Shown here: positions 17,546-28,833 of the stretch, in pieces
Layout of the letters: each line of letters begins with the position of its first letter
How positions within the stretch are numbered: position 1 is the first letter of the stretch
NCBI RefSeq assembly: GCF_018494065.1
Contig: NZ_JABBFR010000003.1
Span: 62,001 to 126,000 of the forward strand
Reading direction: 5' to 3'
Length of the DNA stretch: 64,000 bases
From: Rosenbergiella gaditana
GTDB lineage: Bacteria; Pseudomonadota; Gammaproteobacteria; Enterobacterales; Enterobacteriaceae
Notes under the pieces: generated by a model
The model's input: the letters and a program-made list of their open reading frames with translations, nothing else
The model's database searches: none
Told to the model about the DNA's origin: nothing
Translations under genes and position numbers: made by a program

Positions 17546-18943
17546 TCACTGTTCGGGGACATGCCAACCGCCGCCTAAGGCGGCAATTAACGCGACGCTA
17601 CTGACCCACTGCTGACTCCGGAGTTGCAGTAAAGACTGCTGCTCGCTAAGGCTGCTATTCTCTGTCGTCGCCACATCGAGGTAATCGATCATCCCGGCCT
17701 CATATTGGTTACGCGTCACTTGCGCCGAGGTTATCGCCGCCTGTGCAGAGGCTTGCTGAGCCGAAATCTCATCGCCTAGCGTATTCAATTCGACCAGATT
17801 ATCTTCGACCTCCTGCATCGCGGTTAACACTGTTTGCCGATAATTCGCCACTTGCGCATCATAGGCAGCACGCGCTTGGGCAACTGATGCTTTGGTCGCA
17901 CCGAAATCTAAAATAGTCCCACTCAGTTCAGGCCCGAGGGACCATACCCGGTAAGGCAGCGAGAAGAGGTTATGTAATGCGCTGGCACGGGTTCCTCCCG
18001 ACGCACTCAAGGTTAAATCGGGGAAATAGCCCGTGATGGCCACGCCAATCGCTTCATTCGCGGCGGCCATCGAGCGTTCAGCTACCGCAATATCAGGACG
18101 GCGCTGTAATAACCCTGAAGGCACCATTACCGGTATTTTCGGTAAGGTGGCGGCTAGCGATGCAGGGGCTAGCGAAAATTCTGCCGGCGTTTTGCCCAAT
18201 AGCACGGCAATAGCGTGTTCATATTGCGCCCGTTGCCAAGTCATCCCTAGCAAGGTTGACCGTGCACCCTGTAATTGCATCTGCGCCTGAGCAACCGTTG
18301 CGCGGTTTTCGCTGCCCGCTTGATATTTATTATTGATGATCCGTAAGTAGCCTTGGTAGGCATCAATACTTTTCTGATAAAGCGCGATACGCTGGTCCAA
18401 AATGCGTAATTGGAAATAGTCTTGCGCTAACGTAGATTGAGCACTGAGCGTGGCATTGGCCAGATCGGCTTGACTGGATTGGGCACTCGCGCGGTCCTCG
18501 GCGGCTTGACGGCGCAATTTCCCCCATAAGTCCAACTCCCAGCTCGCGCTAAGTTGTGCAGAATGACTATTACTGGTGGTACGTTGTCCTGAGCTCGCGC
18601 TGCCACTGCGCGTCGATTTTACATCACCCGTGACCGTTGGATAGAGATTGGCCGTCGCTTGATCGGTCAACGCCAGCGCTTGACGATACTGAGCGGCATA
18701 CATCGCGACATTCTGGTTAGCGATCGCCACTTGCGAGAGTAACTGATTGAGCTGTGGATCCTGATACACCTGCCACCACGCCCCCTTTTGCTCGGCATCT
18801 TGCGGTTGTGCTTGCTGCCAGCCTTTCGCTTCTTTAAACGCTAAAGGCAGCGATTGCGTGGGGCGATGATAATCAGGGCCAACCATACACCCCGTCAACA
18901 GCAGCATCAAACTTAGGGTCGAGATTTTACAAGGTATTTTCAT
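17546..18943 (-). CDS. Outer-membrane factor of RND pump (NodT/CusC/OprM type lipoprotein)
   Basis: This TolC-like channel is dedicated to the MdtABC-type pump. ATG 18943 is the best start because it overlaps the mdtC stop in ATGA and opens a lipoprotein signal ([19 protein letters not shown]). The 465 residues have two OEP repeats rich in Gln and Ala (SWELDLWGKLRR, VPSGLLQRRPDIAVAERSM, LGPELSGTILDFGATKASV), hallmarks of the NodT family. It is the fourth gene of a gap-free operon. In E. coli mdtABC is followed by mdtD and baeSR instead, so this layout resembles the muxABC-opmB type. Confidence 0.9.
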   Translation of the reverse strand: MKIPCKISTLSLMLLLTGCMVGPDYHRPTQSLPLAFKEAKGWQQAQPQDAEQKGAWWQVYQDPQLNQLLSQVAIANQNVAMYAAQYRQALALTDQATANLYPTVTGDVKSTRSGSASSGQRTTSNSHSAQLSASWELDLWGKLRRQAAEDRASAQSSQADLANATLSAQSTLAQDYFQLRILDQRIALYQKSIDAYQGYLRIINNKYQAGSENRATVAQAQMQLQGARSTLLGMTWQRAQYEHAIAVLLGKTPAEFSLAPASLAATLPKIPVMVPSGLLQRRPDIAVAERSMAAANEAIGVAITGYFPDLTLSASGGTRASALHNLFSLPYRVWSLGPELSGTILDFGATKASVAQARAAYDAQVANYRQTVLTAMQEVEDNLVELNTLGDEISAQQASAQAAITSAQVTRNQYEAGMIDYLDVATTENSSLSEQQSLLQLRSQQWVSSVALIAALGGGWHVPEQ

Positions 18944-21900
18944 GACTGATTTCCTGAATGACGATAACGGTGCCAGCGCTGCCGAGTCGCTTGACTCAAT
19001 CTGTCTAACCATAAATAGACTACCGGTGTCGTAAAGAGCGTTAACAACTGACTGAGCGCAAGCCCGCCTGCGATCGCAATCCCCAGTGGACTGCGTAAAT
19101 CAGCATCGCCTCCACTGCCGAGTGCCATAGGGAGCGCACCAAAAAAAGCCGCTAGGGTAGTCATCATAATCGGGCGAAAACGCTTTAAGCAGGCTTCGGT
19201 TATCGCTTGTTGTGACGTCATGCCGCGGCGCTCCGCTTCCAGGGCAAAATCAATCAACATAATGGCGTTCTTTTTCACAATACCAATCAATAAGATAATG
19301 CCAATTAAGGCGATTACCGTTAGCTGCGTTTTGGTTAATATCAATAACAACAACGCACCAACACCGGCGGAAGGTAGCGTCGACAAGATCGTTAGCGGAT
19401 GGATATAGCTCTCATAAAGCATGCCCAATACGATATAGACCGCAGCCAGCGCGGCCAAAATTAACCAGGGCAAGGTCGCCGTTAACTGGCTGAAGGCTTG
19501 TGCGGTGCCTTGGAAACTTGCGGCAATGGTATCGGGAACGCCAATTTTCGCCATAGTCTGCTTGATTAACGCCTGTGCCTGTTCCAATGAAACGCCATCC
19601 GCTAAGTTAAACGCAATCGTACTGGTTGCGGATTGACCTTGGTGCGACACAGACAGGGGAGCATTCGCCCCACTGAACTGCGCAATAGCGGAAAGGGGAA
19701 TACGATCACCCTTATCGTTGAGCACATAGATCTTCGATAGCTCATCAGCCTGTTGGGTATCACTACTTTGCAACATCATCACCACTTTATACTGGTTTAA
19801 TGTTTTATAGATGGTCGCAATCTGCCGCTGACTAAAAGCGTTATTCAGCATTGTATCCAGCATGTTGACGTCCACTCCAAGCCGCATGGCCGCGTCACGG
19901 TCAATGGTGATCATCACCTCCTGGCCTCCGGTTTGCGAATCAGAATCAACACTGGTTAATTGTGGCAGCGCGCTGAACGCCTTTTGAACTTTAGGCGTCC
20001 ATTCCCGTAATAGCGCGAGATCATCCGCTTGTAGACTGTATTGATACGCGGCGTTAGCACTCCGTCCTCCTACCCGTAAATCTTGCGCCGCCATCAAGAA
20101 CATCTCTGCGCCGGCGATTTGACTGCCTTTGATACTGAGGCGGTTAGCAATTGCGGTGGCCGAGGCTTTACGCTGATCGAGTGACTTTAATTTCACAAAA
20201 AAGATCGCTGAGCTGCGCGATCCAAACATTCCGCCCCCGCGCGACGACATTACCGAATCCACATCAGGATCGTTTAAGATTAATTGTGTGAACTGGTTAA
20301 CTTTCGGTGTCATCGCTTCGAACGAGACACTCTGATCTGCCCGTACCATGCCCATCATCATCCCGGTATCTTGATCAGGGAAAAAGCCTTTTTGCACCAC
20401 TGTAAACAGATAGAAATTCAGGAGTACCGTCGCGAGCAGTCCTAGCATCGTTAACTTTTGATGAGCGAGTACCCACTTTAGTCCACGGCTATAGCAGTTC
20501 AGTAAGGCTGTCAGTTGACGTTCAATCCACTGAAAGACGGGATGCGGGCGTTGAGTGACGGGAGGACGACGCTTTAGCAAGCGAGCACAGAGCATCGGCG
20601 TAAGACTTAGCGAGACAAACATCGAAATCACTAACGAAATCGATAGCGTCACCGCAAATTCTCTAAATAGCCGCCCAACGATACTGCCCATCAGCAGAAT
20701 AGGAATAAAGACGGCGATTAACGATGCGGTCATTGAGAGCACCGTAAAGCTAACCTCTTTCGCCCCGCGGATCGCCGCACGAACCGGGCTTAACCCCTCT
20801 TCAATATGCCGAATGATATTTTCTAACACCACAATCGCATCGTCGACCACAAAGCCGGTGGCAATAATCAGGGCCATCAACGACAGGTTATCGAGACTAT
20901 AACCAAGCAGATACATGAAAATACAGGTACCGATCAGCGATACCGGCAAGGCTAACGCGGGGATCAATACCGACCGCCAATCCCGTAAGAAGATAAAGAC
21001 CACCGCGACCACCAACATCACGGCAACCAGTAGTGTCTCTTCCGTCTCGTATAAGGAAGATCGCACATTCGGCGAGCGGTCCAACACTAGCTGTAACGAG
21101 GTATCTGCCGGTAACTGTTCTCTCAGCTGCGGTAGCTTCGCTTTGATCTCATCAATAGTGACCAACATATTAGCCCCTGCTTGACGGGTTACCCCCAGCA
21201 TTACCGCGGGGTTACCATTGAGTGCACCGGAGACATACTTATCTTGAACGCCATCATAGATGGTCGCCACATCCTTTAATCGTAACGCCTTGCCATCTTG
21301 ATAACGGATGATGAGATCTTGATAGAGCGGGGCTTTATCTAACTGACTGTTGCCGTCAATCGCCCAAGAAAGATGGGGTCCCTGAATGATTCCCTTAGGT
21401 AAATTCGAGGTACTGTTCGCAACTGCTTTACGTACTTCGTCCAGCGAGACACCGTACTGGGTAAGCTTATTCGGTTGTAAATCGATCCGTACTGCCGGTA
21501 AGGCGCTGCCCATCAGTGAAACGTCACCGACCCCACTGACCTGTGCCAACACTTGCTCAATTTTACTCTCAGCAATATCGTACAACTGGCCGGCGGTACG
21601 GGTTTTCGAGGTAAGCGCCAGTAACACAATCGGGGCATCGGAAGGGTTGGCTTTCCGATAGGTTGGCAATGAGGGCATGCTACTGGGGAGTAAACTTCGC
21701 GACGCATTAATCGCCGCCTGCACATCGCGTGCGGCGCCATTAATATCGCGGTCAAGATCAAACTGCAACACAACTCGGGTGGAGCTTTGTGAGCTACTGG
21801 AAGTCATTTCTGACACCCCAGCAATTTGCCCTAACGCTCGTTCCAAGGGAGTGGCGACCGTCGCCGCCATCGTTTCAGGGCTAGCACCCGGTAAGCTTGC

Positions 21901-22044
21901 CGAGACCATGATGGTTGGAAAATCGACTTGCGGCAACGGCGCAACCGGTAACAGTCGATAGCCTAAGCAGCCCAGCAGGACTAACGCCGTGGTCAACAAT
22001 AAGGTGGCGACCGGGCGGAAAATAAATAAGCGTGTAATATTCAT
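18940..22044 (-). CDS. mdtC: MdtC-like RND multidrug efflux transporter subunit
   Basis: This proton-driven inner-membrane RND transporter of 1034 residues begins [20 protein letters not shown]. It has the RND core motifs: [20 protein letters not shown], the TM4 region [21 protein letters not shown] with proton-relay Asp residues, and [20 protein letters not shown] in the second half. E. coli MdtB and MdtC form a heterotrimer, and here too two different RND genes are adjacent and overlapping (mdtB stop and mdtC start share 4 bp). Known substrates of the family are bile salts, novobiocin and other drugs. No baeSR two-component genes lie nearby. Confidence 0.92.
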   Translation of the reverse strand: MNITRLFIFRPVATLLLTTALVLLGCLGYRLLPVAPLPQVDFPTIMVSASLPGASPETMAATVATPLERALGQIAGVSEMTSSSSQSSTRVVLQFDLDRDINGAARDVQAAINASRSLLPSSMPSLPTYRKANPSDAPIVLLALTSKTRTAGQLYDIAESKIEQVLAQVSGVGDVSLMGSALPAVRIDLQPNKLTQYGVSLDEVRKAVANSTSNLPKGIIQGPHLSWAIDGNSQLDKAPLYQDLIIRYQDGKALRLKDVATIYDGVQDKYVSGALNGNPAVMLGVTRQAGANMLVTIDEIKAKLPQLREQLPADTSLQLVLDRSPNVRSSLYETEETLLVAVMLVVAVVFIFLRDWRSVLIPALALPVSLIGTCIFMYLLGYSLDNLSLMALIIATGFVVDDAIVVLENIIRHIEEGLSPVRAAIRGAKEVSFTVLSMTASLIAVFIPILLMGSIVGRLFREFAVTLSISLVISMFVSLSLTPMLCARLLKRRPPVTQRPHPVFQWIERQLTALLNCYSRGLKWVLAHQKLTMLGLLATVLLNFYLFTVVQKGFFPDQDTGMMMGMVRADQSVSFEAMTPKVNQFTQLILNDPDVDSVMSSRGGGMFGSRSSAIFFVKLKSLDQRKASATAIANRLSIKGSQIAGAEMFLMAAQDLRVGGRSANAAYQYSLQADDLALLREWTPKVQKAFSALPQLTSVDSDSQTGGQEVMITIDRDAAMRLGVDVNMLDTMLNNAFSQRQIATIYKTLNQYKVVMMLQSSDTQQADELSKIYVLNDKGDRIPLSAIAQFSGANAPLSVSHQGQSATSTIAFNLADGVSLEQAQALIKQTMAKIGVPDTIAASFQGTAQAFSQLTATLPWLILAALAAVYIVLGMLYESYIHPLTILSTLPSAGVGALLLLILTKTQLTVIALIGIILLIGIVKKNAIMLIDFALEAERRGMTSQQAITEACLKRFRPIMMTTLAAFFGALPMALGSGGDADLRSPLGIAIAGGLALSQLLTLFTTPVVYLWLDRLSQATRQRWHRYRHSGNQS

Positions 22045-25000
22045 CGTTCATCCCGACGACGTTGCTGTTTCCTTGCAATGAAACGGCGTCCACGTTCAGA
22101 CCAGTGATCGAACCAGAGATAGATGACGGGCGTCGAGAACAGCGTTAAGACTTGGCTGACTATCAACCCACCGACTATCACTAATCCCAAAGGTTGGCGC
22201 AGTTCGGCTCCCGAACCACTGGCTAACATTAAGGGTAGCGCCCCTAACAACGCGGCCATAGTGGTCATAAGGATCGGGCGAAAACGCAGTAAGCAAGCTT
22301 GATGGATCGCTTCACGCGGTGACAGATGATGTTCCTGCTCAGCCTGCAAAGCGAAATCGATCATCATAATCGCATTTTTCTTCACTATGCCGATTAGCAA
22401 AATGACTCCAATCAGCGCAATCAAACTAAACTCGCTGCCGCTTAATAGTAACGCCAACAACGCACCGATCGCTGCAGACGGCAGCGTCGAGAGAATAGTG
22501 ACCGGATGGATAAAGCTTTCATAGAGGATCCCCAGCACTAAATACATGGTGAGCAGTGCCGCTAAAATCAGCCAGAGTGTATTACTGGTCGCGCTCTGGA
22601 AGGAGGATGCCTCACCTTGGTACTGTAAGGAGATACTGTCTGGTAACGAGAGCTGTTGGCTCACCTCAGTTATTGCCTGCTGAGCCGCTTCAATCGAGTA
22701 CCCCTCAGCCAAGTTAAAGGACACCATCACCGCTGGATATTGGTTCAGACGCATATTCATCAAGGACCCCAAGCGTTGGTGAACAGTCGCCACTGCGGTA
22801 AGTTTGACCATACCACTGTCGATCGACGTAGCACTTGAACGAGCGCTTGAGCTTGAAGTGCTCGACGTGGAACTGCTTGACGTACTGCTTGAGGTGACCG
22901 AGCTTTTTAGCCAAATATCATCCAGTGAGGCGGGTGTTTGCTGATAGTTTGGTGCCACTTCAAGTACCACCCGATACTGATTGGACTGGGTAAAAATCGT
23001 CGAGATTAAACGCTGACCAAAGGCATTATAAAGCGCGGTGTCAACATCCGAGGCGGTGATGCCAAGACGCGAGGCTTTATCACGGTCCAGATCGACATAG
23101 GCAATGCGTCCTTGATCTTGCAGGTTGCTCACCACATCGCTAAATTCTGGCCGTTTGGCAAGCGCCGCGATTAGTTGCGGTGTCCACTTCACCAAATTTT
23201 CGCTGCTTAAATCCGTAAGCGTAAATTGGTATTGGTTTGGCGTAACTTGGTCGTTTACGGTTAAATCTTGTGAGGACTGTAAGTAAAGTTGAATACCCGG
23301 CACCTGTTTGGCCGCCTGTTTTAATTCGGTAATCACCGTATCCGCCCGCTCGCTGCGGTCCTCAAACGATTTCAGCGTAATTTGTAAGTGCCCACTATTG
23401 AGGCTGGTATTGGTGCCGTCAATACCTATGGTCGAGGTCAATGCCTCAACGTTTTCGTTCTTGAGCATGATCGCCGCTAACTGCTTTTGCCGTTTTGCCA
23501 TCTCTTGAAACGAAACGTCCTGCGAAGCAATAGTTATCCCTTGGATCATGCCGGTATCTTGTTGAGGGAAGAAGCCTTTTGGCACCACGACATAGAGTAA
23601 CGCCGTTAATACGAAAGTTCCTACCGCCACCAGCAGCGTCAGCTTCTGATGAGCTAAGACACGGGTCAGCAGTTTGTCGTAACCCTGAATGATTCTCTCA
23701 AACCATCGCTCGCCTGTCTGCGCAAATCGCGACTGCTGTTCGGGCGGAGTATACTTCAGTAAGTAAGCACAAAGCATCGGCGTCAAGGTTAATGAGACAA
23801 ACATCGACACCAATATCGATACCGCAAGGGTAATTGCAAACTCGCGGAATAAACGTCCGACAACATCGCCCATAAACAGTAGCGGGATTAACACGGCGAT
23901 TAACGAAAAAGTGAGCGAGATAATGGTAAAACCGATCTGTTTCGACCCTTTTAAGGCCGCTTGCATCGGTGACTCGCCCTCTTCGAGACGACGAGAAATA
24001 TTCTCCACCACCACAATGGCATCATCGATAACGAATCCGGTGGCAATGGTTAACGCCATCAAAGAGAGGTTATTAAGACTGAATCCCAGCAGATACATCA
24101 CCCCGAAGGTACCAATCAGCGAGAGGGGTACCGCCACACTTGGGATAAGCGTCGCCGCAATGTTCCGCAAAAAGAGGAAGGTCACCATCACGACCAATGC
24201 AATCGATAGCACCATCTCAAACTGCACATCACTGATTGAGGCGCGGATGGTCTGGGTACGATCCGCGACAATCTGTAGTGTTACGCCATCGGGTAACGTT
24301 TGCTGCAGTTTCGGTAGCTGCGCCTTAATATCATCGACCACTTGAATAACGTTAGCACCGGGTTGTCGCTGCACGTTCATGATAATCGCCGGATGGTTAT
24401 CTGCCCAGGCCGATTGGAATGTATTTTCGGCGCCTTGCGAAATAGTGGCGATATCCTTCAAGCGGAGTGCAGCCCCATTCTGCCAGGTAATAATCAGATT
24501 ACCGTACTCTTGCGGTGTGCGCAGTTGGTCGTTGGCATCGATGGTGACAGAGTGGTATTTCCCATCAAAGCCCCCCTTCGAACCATTAACGTTACTGTTA
24601 CCTACCAGGGTATTCACGGCTTCTAACGTGAGCTGATGTGCGGCTAAAGCCGTGGGGTTCAACTGGATACGAATCGCCGGTTTGTTCCCGCCGTCTAAAC
24701 TGACCAGCCCGACGCCAGAAATTTGCGATAACTTCAATGCTACACGCGTATTTAACAGGTCTTGCACACGGGTTAGCGGTAAAGTGTCTGAGGTTGCCGC
24801 AATCGTCACCACCGGTGTATCGGCGGGATTCACTTTTTTATAGGTCGGCGGATTGGGCAGATCGTTAGGCAGTAAGCTATTTGCCGAGTTGATCGCTGCC
24901 TGCACTTCTTGCTCTGCCACATCCAGCGAGGTGGTGAGCCCGAATCGTAATGTGATCAATGAAGAACCAGAAGAGGAACTTGAGGCCATTGCACTGAGGC

Positions 25001-25226
25001 CACTCATCTCCCCTAATTCTCTTTCCAGTGGCGCGGTGACTGAGGTGGATATCACTTCTGGACTCGCGCCAGAGTAGAGCGTCGTCACCTGAATTGTCGG
25101 ATAATCGACTTGGGGTAAGGCCGAAACCGATAAGAAGCGATAGGCGAAGATCCCCGATAATAAGACGGCCACCATTAACAGTACGGTGGCGACCGGCCGT
25201 TGGATAAAGAGACGAGATGGATTCAT
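22041..25226 (-). CDS. mdtB: MdtB-like RND multidrug efflux transporter subunit with Ser-rich insertion
   Basis: The 1061 residues begin [23 protein letters not shown] motifs include [21 protein letters not shown] and [20 protein letters not shown]. The closest E. coli protein I recall is MdtB (1040 residues). The extra length is explained by a serine/threonine-rich run at residues 775-804 (bases 22812-22904: 19 Ser and 5 Thr in 30). It is inserted in the periplasmic segment that reads LTSSDGGVVPL in E. coli. It partners with MdtC and MdtA in one operon: the mdtA stop overlaps its start, and its own stop overlaps mdtC. Confidence 0.92.
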   Translation of the reverse strand: MNPSRLFIQRPVATVLLMVAVLLSGIFAYRFLSVSALPQVDYPTIQVTTLYSGASPEVISTSVTAPLERELGEMSGLSAMASSSSSGSSLITLRFGLTTSLDVAEQEVQAAINSANSLLPNDLPNPPTYKKVNPADTPVVTIAATSDTLPLTRVQDLLNTRVALKLSQISGVGLVSLDGGNKPAIRIQLNPTALAAHQLTLEAVNTLVGNSNVNGSKGGFDGKYHSVTIDANDQLRTPQEYGNLIITWQNGAALRLKDIATISQGAENTFQSAWADNHPAIIMNVQRQPGANVIQVVDDIKAQLPKLQQTLPDGVTLQIVADRTQTIRASISDVQFEMVLSIALVVMVTFLFLRNIAATLIPSVAVPLSLIGTFGVMYLLGFSLNNLSLMALTIATGFVIDDAIVVVENISRRLEEGESPMQAALKGSKQIGFTIISLTFSLIAVLIPLLFMGDVVGRLFREFAITLAVSILVSMFVSLTLTPMLCAYLLKYTPPEQQSRFAQTGERWFERIIQGYDKLLTRVLAHQKLTLLVAVGTFVLTALLYVVVPKGFFPQQDTGMIQGITIASQDVSFQEMAKRQKQLAAIMLKNENVEALTSTIGIDGTNTSLNSGHLQITLKSFEDRSERADTVITELKQAAKQVPGIQLYLQSSQDLTVNDQVTPNQYQFTLTDLSSENLVKWTPQLIAALAKRPEFSDVVSNLQDQGRIAYVDLDRDKASRLGITASDVDTALYNAFGQRLISTIFTQSNQYRVVLEVAPNYQQTPASLDDIWLKSSVTSSSTSSSSTSSTSSSSARSSATSIDSGMVKLTAVATVHQRLGSLMNMRLNQYPAVMVSFNLAEGYSIEAAQQAITEVSQQLSLPDSISLQYQGEASSFQSATSNTLWLILAALLTMYLVLGILYESFIHPVTILSTLPSAAIGALLALLLSGSEFSLIALIGVILLIGIVKKNAIMMIDFALQAEQEHHLSPREAIHQACLLRFRPILMTTMAALLGALPLMLASGSGAELRQPLGLVIVGGLIVSQVLTLFSTPVIYLWFDHWSERGRRFIARKQQRRRDER

Positions 25227-26449
25227 TACTCAGCCTTGTTTTCTGCAGACTGGATCTGTTGTGCATCGACAACCGTCACCTTGCTGCCGGTTGTCAGCCG
25301 ATCAATACCGTCAGAGACGACTTTATCGCCAGGCTTTACCCCCGACAGAATCACTTGTTGATCATTACCAAATAGCGGCCCTGTTTTCACAGCTTGGCGC
25401 ACTACCGTGTGATCCGGTTGGATAATGAATACAAAGCTGCCATCACTGCTAAGCTGAATCGCCTGCGTTGAGACGACAGTCGCCTGCTTTAAGCGATCAA
25501 TTTGTAGACGTAAGTTGACGAACTGATTCGCAAACAGCGCCTCATTTTGGTTAGCGAACGTCGCTTTAAGCGCTATGCTCCCCGTGCTGGTATCAATAGT
25601 GTTGCTGATAAAGCGAACATCGCCTTGGGCCAGCACCGTTGCGCCATCTTGATCGAGCGCAGTCGCCGGTAGCGCCTGGCCTTGATGCAATTTACTGGCG
25701 AGTTGACCGACATAACTTTGCGGAACACTGAAGGTGACTGCTGCAGGTTGCATTTGGGTGATGGTGACAATGCCAGTGCTATCGCCACTCTGCACCAAGT
25801 TCCCGGCATCCACTAGGCGCAAGCCAACACGTCCGGTGACGGGTGCGGTGATCCGTGCATAACTGATACTCACCTTCGCGTTATTAATCTGCGCAAGATC
25901 TTGTTGCACGGTACCACGATATTGGCCGACCGTGGCGATTTGGCTTTCAAGATCTTGCTTAGAGAGGGAATCCTGCGCGTAAAGCTTGCGGTAGCGGGCT
26001 AAGGTCAACTCGGCATTTTTTAGCAGTGCTTGGTTTTCAGCTAATGCCCCTTGGTATTGGGCTAAGGTCGCTTGATAATCGCGGTCATCGATCTGCGCCA
26101 ATAACTGCCCTGCCGTCACCTTTTGGCCTTCAGTAAATAAGACCTTATCCAGCTGCCCAGTGATCCGGCTGGTCACCGTGACGCTGGCATTAGGAATGAC
26201 TGTGCCAGGTGCCGAAACGTAAACGGGAACATCCGCTTGTTGGGCACTGACGGCATGAACGATGGTGGCCCTCTCTCTTCCCATTCCTTTGCTCATCGCA
26301 TGTCTGCCCGATGGCGCACCGCCTGCTGAAGGCGAAGAGTGCGTAAAGAATAGACGCCAAGCAATCACTGCCAGCACAATAATAATAAGAATAACGGCCA
26401 GTTTTTTGAGCCAAGCACGACGCGTCAGTCGCTGAGAAGTATTGGTCAT
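25226..26449 (-). CDS. mdtA: MdtA-like periplasmic adaptor (membrane fusion protein)
   Basis: The adaptor links the RND subunits to the outer-membrane channel. The 407 residues have an N-terminal anchor ([22 protein letters not shown]), a Gly/Ser-rich linker, the lipoyl domain ([31 protein letters not shown]) split by a coiled-coil hairpin (about residues 120-175), and the beta-barrel domain [13 protein letters not shown]. This matches E. coli MdtA (415). It is the first gene of mdtABC-OMF; the promoter should lie in 26450-26620. Confidence 0.93.
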   Translation of the reverse strand: MTNTSQRLTRRAWLKKLAVILIIIVLAVIAWRLFFTHSSPSAGGAPSGRHAMSKGMGRERATIVHAVSAQQADVPVYVSAPGTVIPNASVTVTSRITGQLDKVLFTEGQKVTAGQLLAQIDDRDYQATLAQYQGALAENQALLKNAELTLARYRKLYAQDSLSKQDLESQIATVGQYRGTVQQDLAQINNAKVSISYARITAPVTGRVGLRLVDAGNLVQSGDSTGIVTITQMQPAAVTFSVPQSYVGQLASKLHQGQALPATALDQDGATVLAQGDVRFISNTIDTSTGSIALKATFANQNEALFANQFVNLRLQIDRLKQATVVSTQAIQLSSDGSFVFIIQPDHTVVRQAVKTGPLFGNDQQVILSGVKPGDKVVSDGIDRLTTGSKVTVVDAQQIQSAENKAE

Positions 26450-26620
26450 GGTTCTTCTTAGTCATCAGGAGACATAAACAACCTTCTGTCGCGCAGAGGC
26501 TAACAGTGAGGTCAAAGTGGCTTTCATTATTAGCAAGCTGGCGCTGAGTTGCCAGTATAAATTAGTAAGGAAGGTGTTAAATTATTTCTGTCAGCGTAAA
26601 CATGGCGGTAGCACGAAGAC

Positions 26621-26642
26621 AGGACGGCCATCTGACCGTCCT
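26621..26642 (-). terminator. Stem-loop after the PBP gene, weak terminator candidate
   Basis: The arms AGGACGG and CCGTCCT with an 8-base loop lie 18 bp beyond the stop of the penicillin-binding protein gene. On the minus strand no run of T follows the stem, so it may be a weak or Rho-assisted terminator separating the PBP gene from mdtA. Confidence 0.4.
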
Positions 26643-26659
26643 AAAAAAGCGGGAAACGC

Positions 26660-28393
26660 TTAGTGATGCGCTTGCGGATCTTGCGGGGTATAGATGGCAT
26701 CTGGCGCGATATTCATATGCTTCAGCACAGGACCAATAATATTACCGAATACCGGTGCGGCGACGCTTCCGCCGAAGTGGTCACCTGCCGTTGGGTGGTT
26801 AATCATAATCACCAATGCCACCACGGGATGGCTTGCTGGGGCAACCCCTGCGGTATAGTTGATATAACCGCCATCATATTTACCATTACTGCCCATCTTC
26901 TCTGCGGTCCCTGTCTTAATGGCCAAGCGATAACCCGGCACTGCTGCGCGGACCCCTGACCCACCGGGTAAGGCATCACTTTCCATCATGTGAACCACAC
27001 TGCGCACGACATCTTCATCCGCCACACGAGTGCCGACAACCGGCGGTGTCACTTTGGTGATAGAGAGAGGACGATAAAGACCAAAAGAGCCGAGTGTGGC
27101 ATATTCGCGAGCAATCTGTAACGGCGTTACCCGTAGCCCATAGCCGAATGAGAAAGTGGCACGTTCAATATCCGCCCAGCGTTGACGGTGCAGCGGGAAG
27201 TAACCCACACTTTCCCCTGTCAGCCCTAATCCGGTTGGACGCCCTAAACCGAACGAACGGTAAGTATTCACCAACACATCAGCCGGCATTGCGAGCGCGA
27301 TATGAGACACCCCGATATCACTCGATTTTTGCAATATCCCCGTCATCGTCAGACGGGGCCAGTGACCGACATCGCGAATCAAATGGCCATTAACACGATA
27401 CGGTGTTGTATCTAAGACAGAATCAGGGCGAACCAGATGGCGCTGCAACCCTTCCATCACCACTAAGGGTTTTACGGTAGAACCCGGCTCAAAACTGTCG
27501 TTAATCGCCACATTACGCATTTGTGCGGCATTGGCGCCTTCGTAATTATTCGGGTTGTAAGAGGGATAAGAAGCCATCCCTAACACTTCCCCGGTATCCA
27601 CACGCACCATGACTGCCGCGCCAGAGTCTGCCTTATTGAGCAATACGCCATCACGTAGTTTAGAAAACATGGTGTATTGAATAAACTTATCAATACTCAG
27701 TTGGACAGTAGGCGGCTGCGTTGGGGGCTGATAGCTCAGCATGGCAATGATGTTACCGTGACGATCTTGACGGTATTTCTCTTTACCTGGTACGCCTTGT
27801 AGCAGCGTATCAAAACTATGTTCTAACCCGTTTAGCCCTTTATTATCTGCGCCAACAATACCAATTAGCGGTGCGGCAGCCTCAGCCATCGGATAATAAC
27901 GGCTGTCATCATAGACCGAGGTAAGACCTTGTAAATGTAAACTAGAGATATCCTTAGCGATCCCCAATTCGACCTTGCGACCGAGATAGAGAAACCGTTT
28001 TTTCGCATTAGCCATAATCAGGTTAGCTAACTGTTCGGGACGCATATTTAAGGCATTGGCCAGATAGGCCCATTTAGGGCTATAAAAATTAGGGTTAGCT
28101 TCTAGGATTTTTAGGGGGTCAGCGATGATATCGCGTGAAGGGACGCTTAAGGCAACGGTTTCTCCGTTGCGGTCTAATAAGGTCCCGCGATTGGTCGGTA
28201 GAGTAACCGTACGCAAGGAGCGCTGATCGGCTTCATGCTCCAGCATCGGATGGTCGACCAATTGTAAGTCGCCGACTCGTAACAGTAACAACACTAAGCA
28301 GCCCACCACCCCGAGGCAGATCAGACGAAATCGAAATGAGTTAAACGGCGATTTGATTTGGTCTTTACCTAAAATTTTTTTTATCCGGGGCAT
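26660..28393 (-). CDS. FtsI-like class B penicillin-binding protein, second PBP3 paralogue
   Basis: This septal-type peptidoglycan transpeptidase has 577 residues (E. coli FtsI has 588). It has a short cytoplasmic tail, one membrane helix (about 22-40), a PBP dimer domain (NRGTLLDRNG) and a transpeptidase domain with STVK (Ser305-Lys308) and KTGT (493-496). The SXN motif, Ser-Ser-Asn in E. coli FtsI, reads Ser-Ser-Asp (357-359) in QKSSDIGVSHIALAM. It is outside the mra/dcw division cluster, next to an RND pump, so it is probably an additional PBP3, as known in Salmonella (PBP3SAL, used at acid pH). That functional link is only an analogy. It has its own start upstream of the omr sRNA gene. 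Confidence 0.88.
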   Translation of the reverse strand: MPRIKKILGKDQIKSPFNSFRFRLICLGVVGCLVLLLLRVGDLQLVDHPMLEHEADQRSLRTVTLPTNRGTLLDRNGETVALSVPSRDIIADPLKILEANPNFYSPKWAYLANALNMRPEQLANLIMANAKKRFLYLGRKVELGIAKDISSLHLQGLTSVYDDSRYYPMAEAAAPLIGIVGADNKGLNGLEHSFDTLLQGVPGKEKYRQDRHGNIIAMLSYQPPTQPPTVQLSIDKFIQYTMFSKLRDGVLLNKADSGAAVMVRVDTGEVLGMASYPSYNPNNYEGANAAQMRNVAINDSFEPGSTVKPLVVMEGLQRHLVRPDSVLDTTPYRVNGHLIRDVGHWPRLTMTGILQKSSDIGVSHIALAMPADVLVNTYRSFGLGRPTGLGLTGESVGYFPLHRQRWADIERATFSFGYGLRVTPLQIAREYATLGSFGLYRPLSITKVTPPVVGTRVADEDVVRSVVHMMESDALPGGSGVRAAVPGYRLAIKTGTAEKMGSNGKYDGGYINYTAGVAPASHPVVALVIMINHPTAGDHFGGSVAAPVFGNIIGPVLKHMNIAPDAIYTPQDPQAHH

Positions 28394-28545
28394 AGCAGTC
28401 CGATAGGTTTAAAGTACATATAAATTTATCTATAGTTTACATTAAAAAGACATTATCAGGTCCGAAAACTGTGTTTCAGTTCGTAATTGGCGCGTTCAAC
28501 ACCCGATAAGGTATTGAAAAATAATTGATAAGCGAATTGTTAGAT

Positions 28546-28617
28546 AAAAAAAAACCTGCGCTACTGCGCAGGCTGGTGTAATCCATGGATAGATGTTCAC
28601 CGATTAATACCTCTGGG
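28546..28617 (-). ncRNA. omrB: OmrA/OmrB-type small RNA
   Basis: Read on the minus strand, the 72-nt sequence starts CCCAGAGGTATTAATCGGTG, almost identical to the conserved 5' seed of E. coli OmrA and OmrB. It ends with ATTACACCAGCCTGCGC, a perfect CCTGCGC/GCGCAGG hairpin and nine T residues, the usual terminator. Omr RNAs are made under OmpR control and repress outer-membrane protein mRNAs (ompT, cirA, fecA, csgD) with Hfq. In E. coli omrA and omrB lie in tandem between aas and galR; here one copy sits just upstream of galR. The middle part is closer to OmrB than to OmrA as I recall them, so the exact name is tentative. Confidence 0.88.
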
Positions 28618-28803
28618 AGAATTACTTTACTGAAAATAGAAGAGAAGCAGCCAGCCTTAAAACGCAACAGACCCCCGCAAAATGTAACTAACTTTAAGCA
28701 TCGTTACGTTTTCACGCTAATTACCGCGAATTTAGACCAAAACTGAGAGCTACGCGGCACTTATCAGGGTTACATAGCCTAATGATTGACGTACCATAAC
28801 GGA

Positions 28804-28819
28804 GTGTAAACGTTTACTC
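28804..28819. promoter_or_regulatory. GalR/GalS-type operator upstream of galR
   Basis: The 16-bp site GTGTAAACGTTTACTC matches the GalR/GalS consensus GTGNAANCGNTTNCAC at all fixed positions but one. It lies 14 bp before the galR start, where it could overlap the promoter or the transcription start. Autoregulation is the natural reading. Confidence 0.75.
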
Positions 28820-28833
28820 TGGAAGTTTTTATT

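Noticed and set aside
23911-24345. 144-codon plus-strand frame inside mdtB
   Set aside because: Shadow frame antisense to a highly conserved RND core; typical of long GC-balanced coding DNA.
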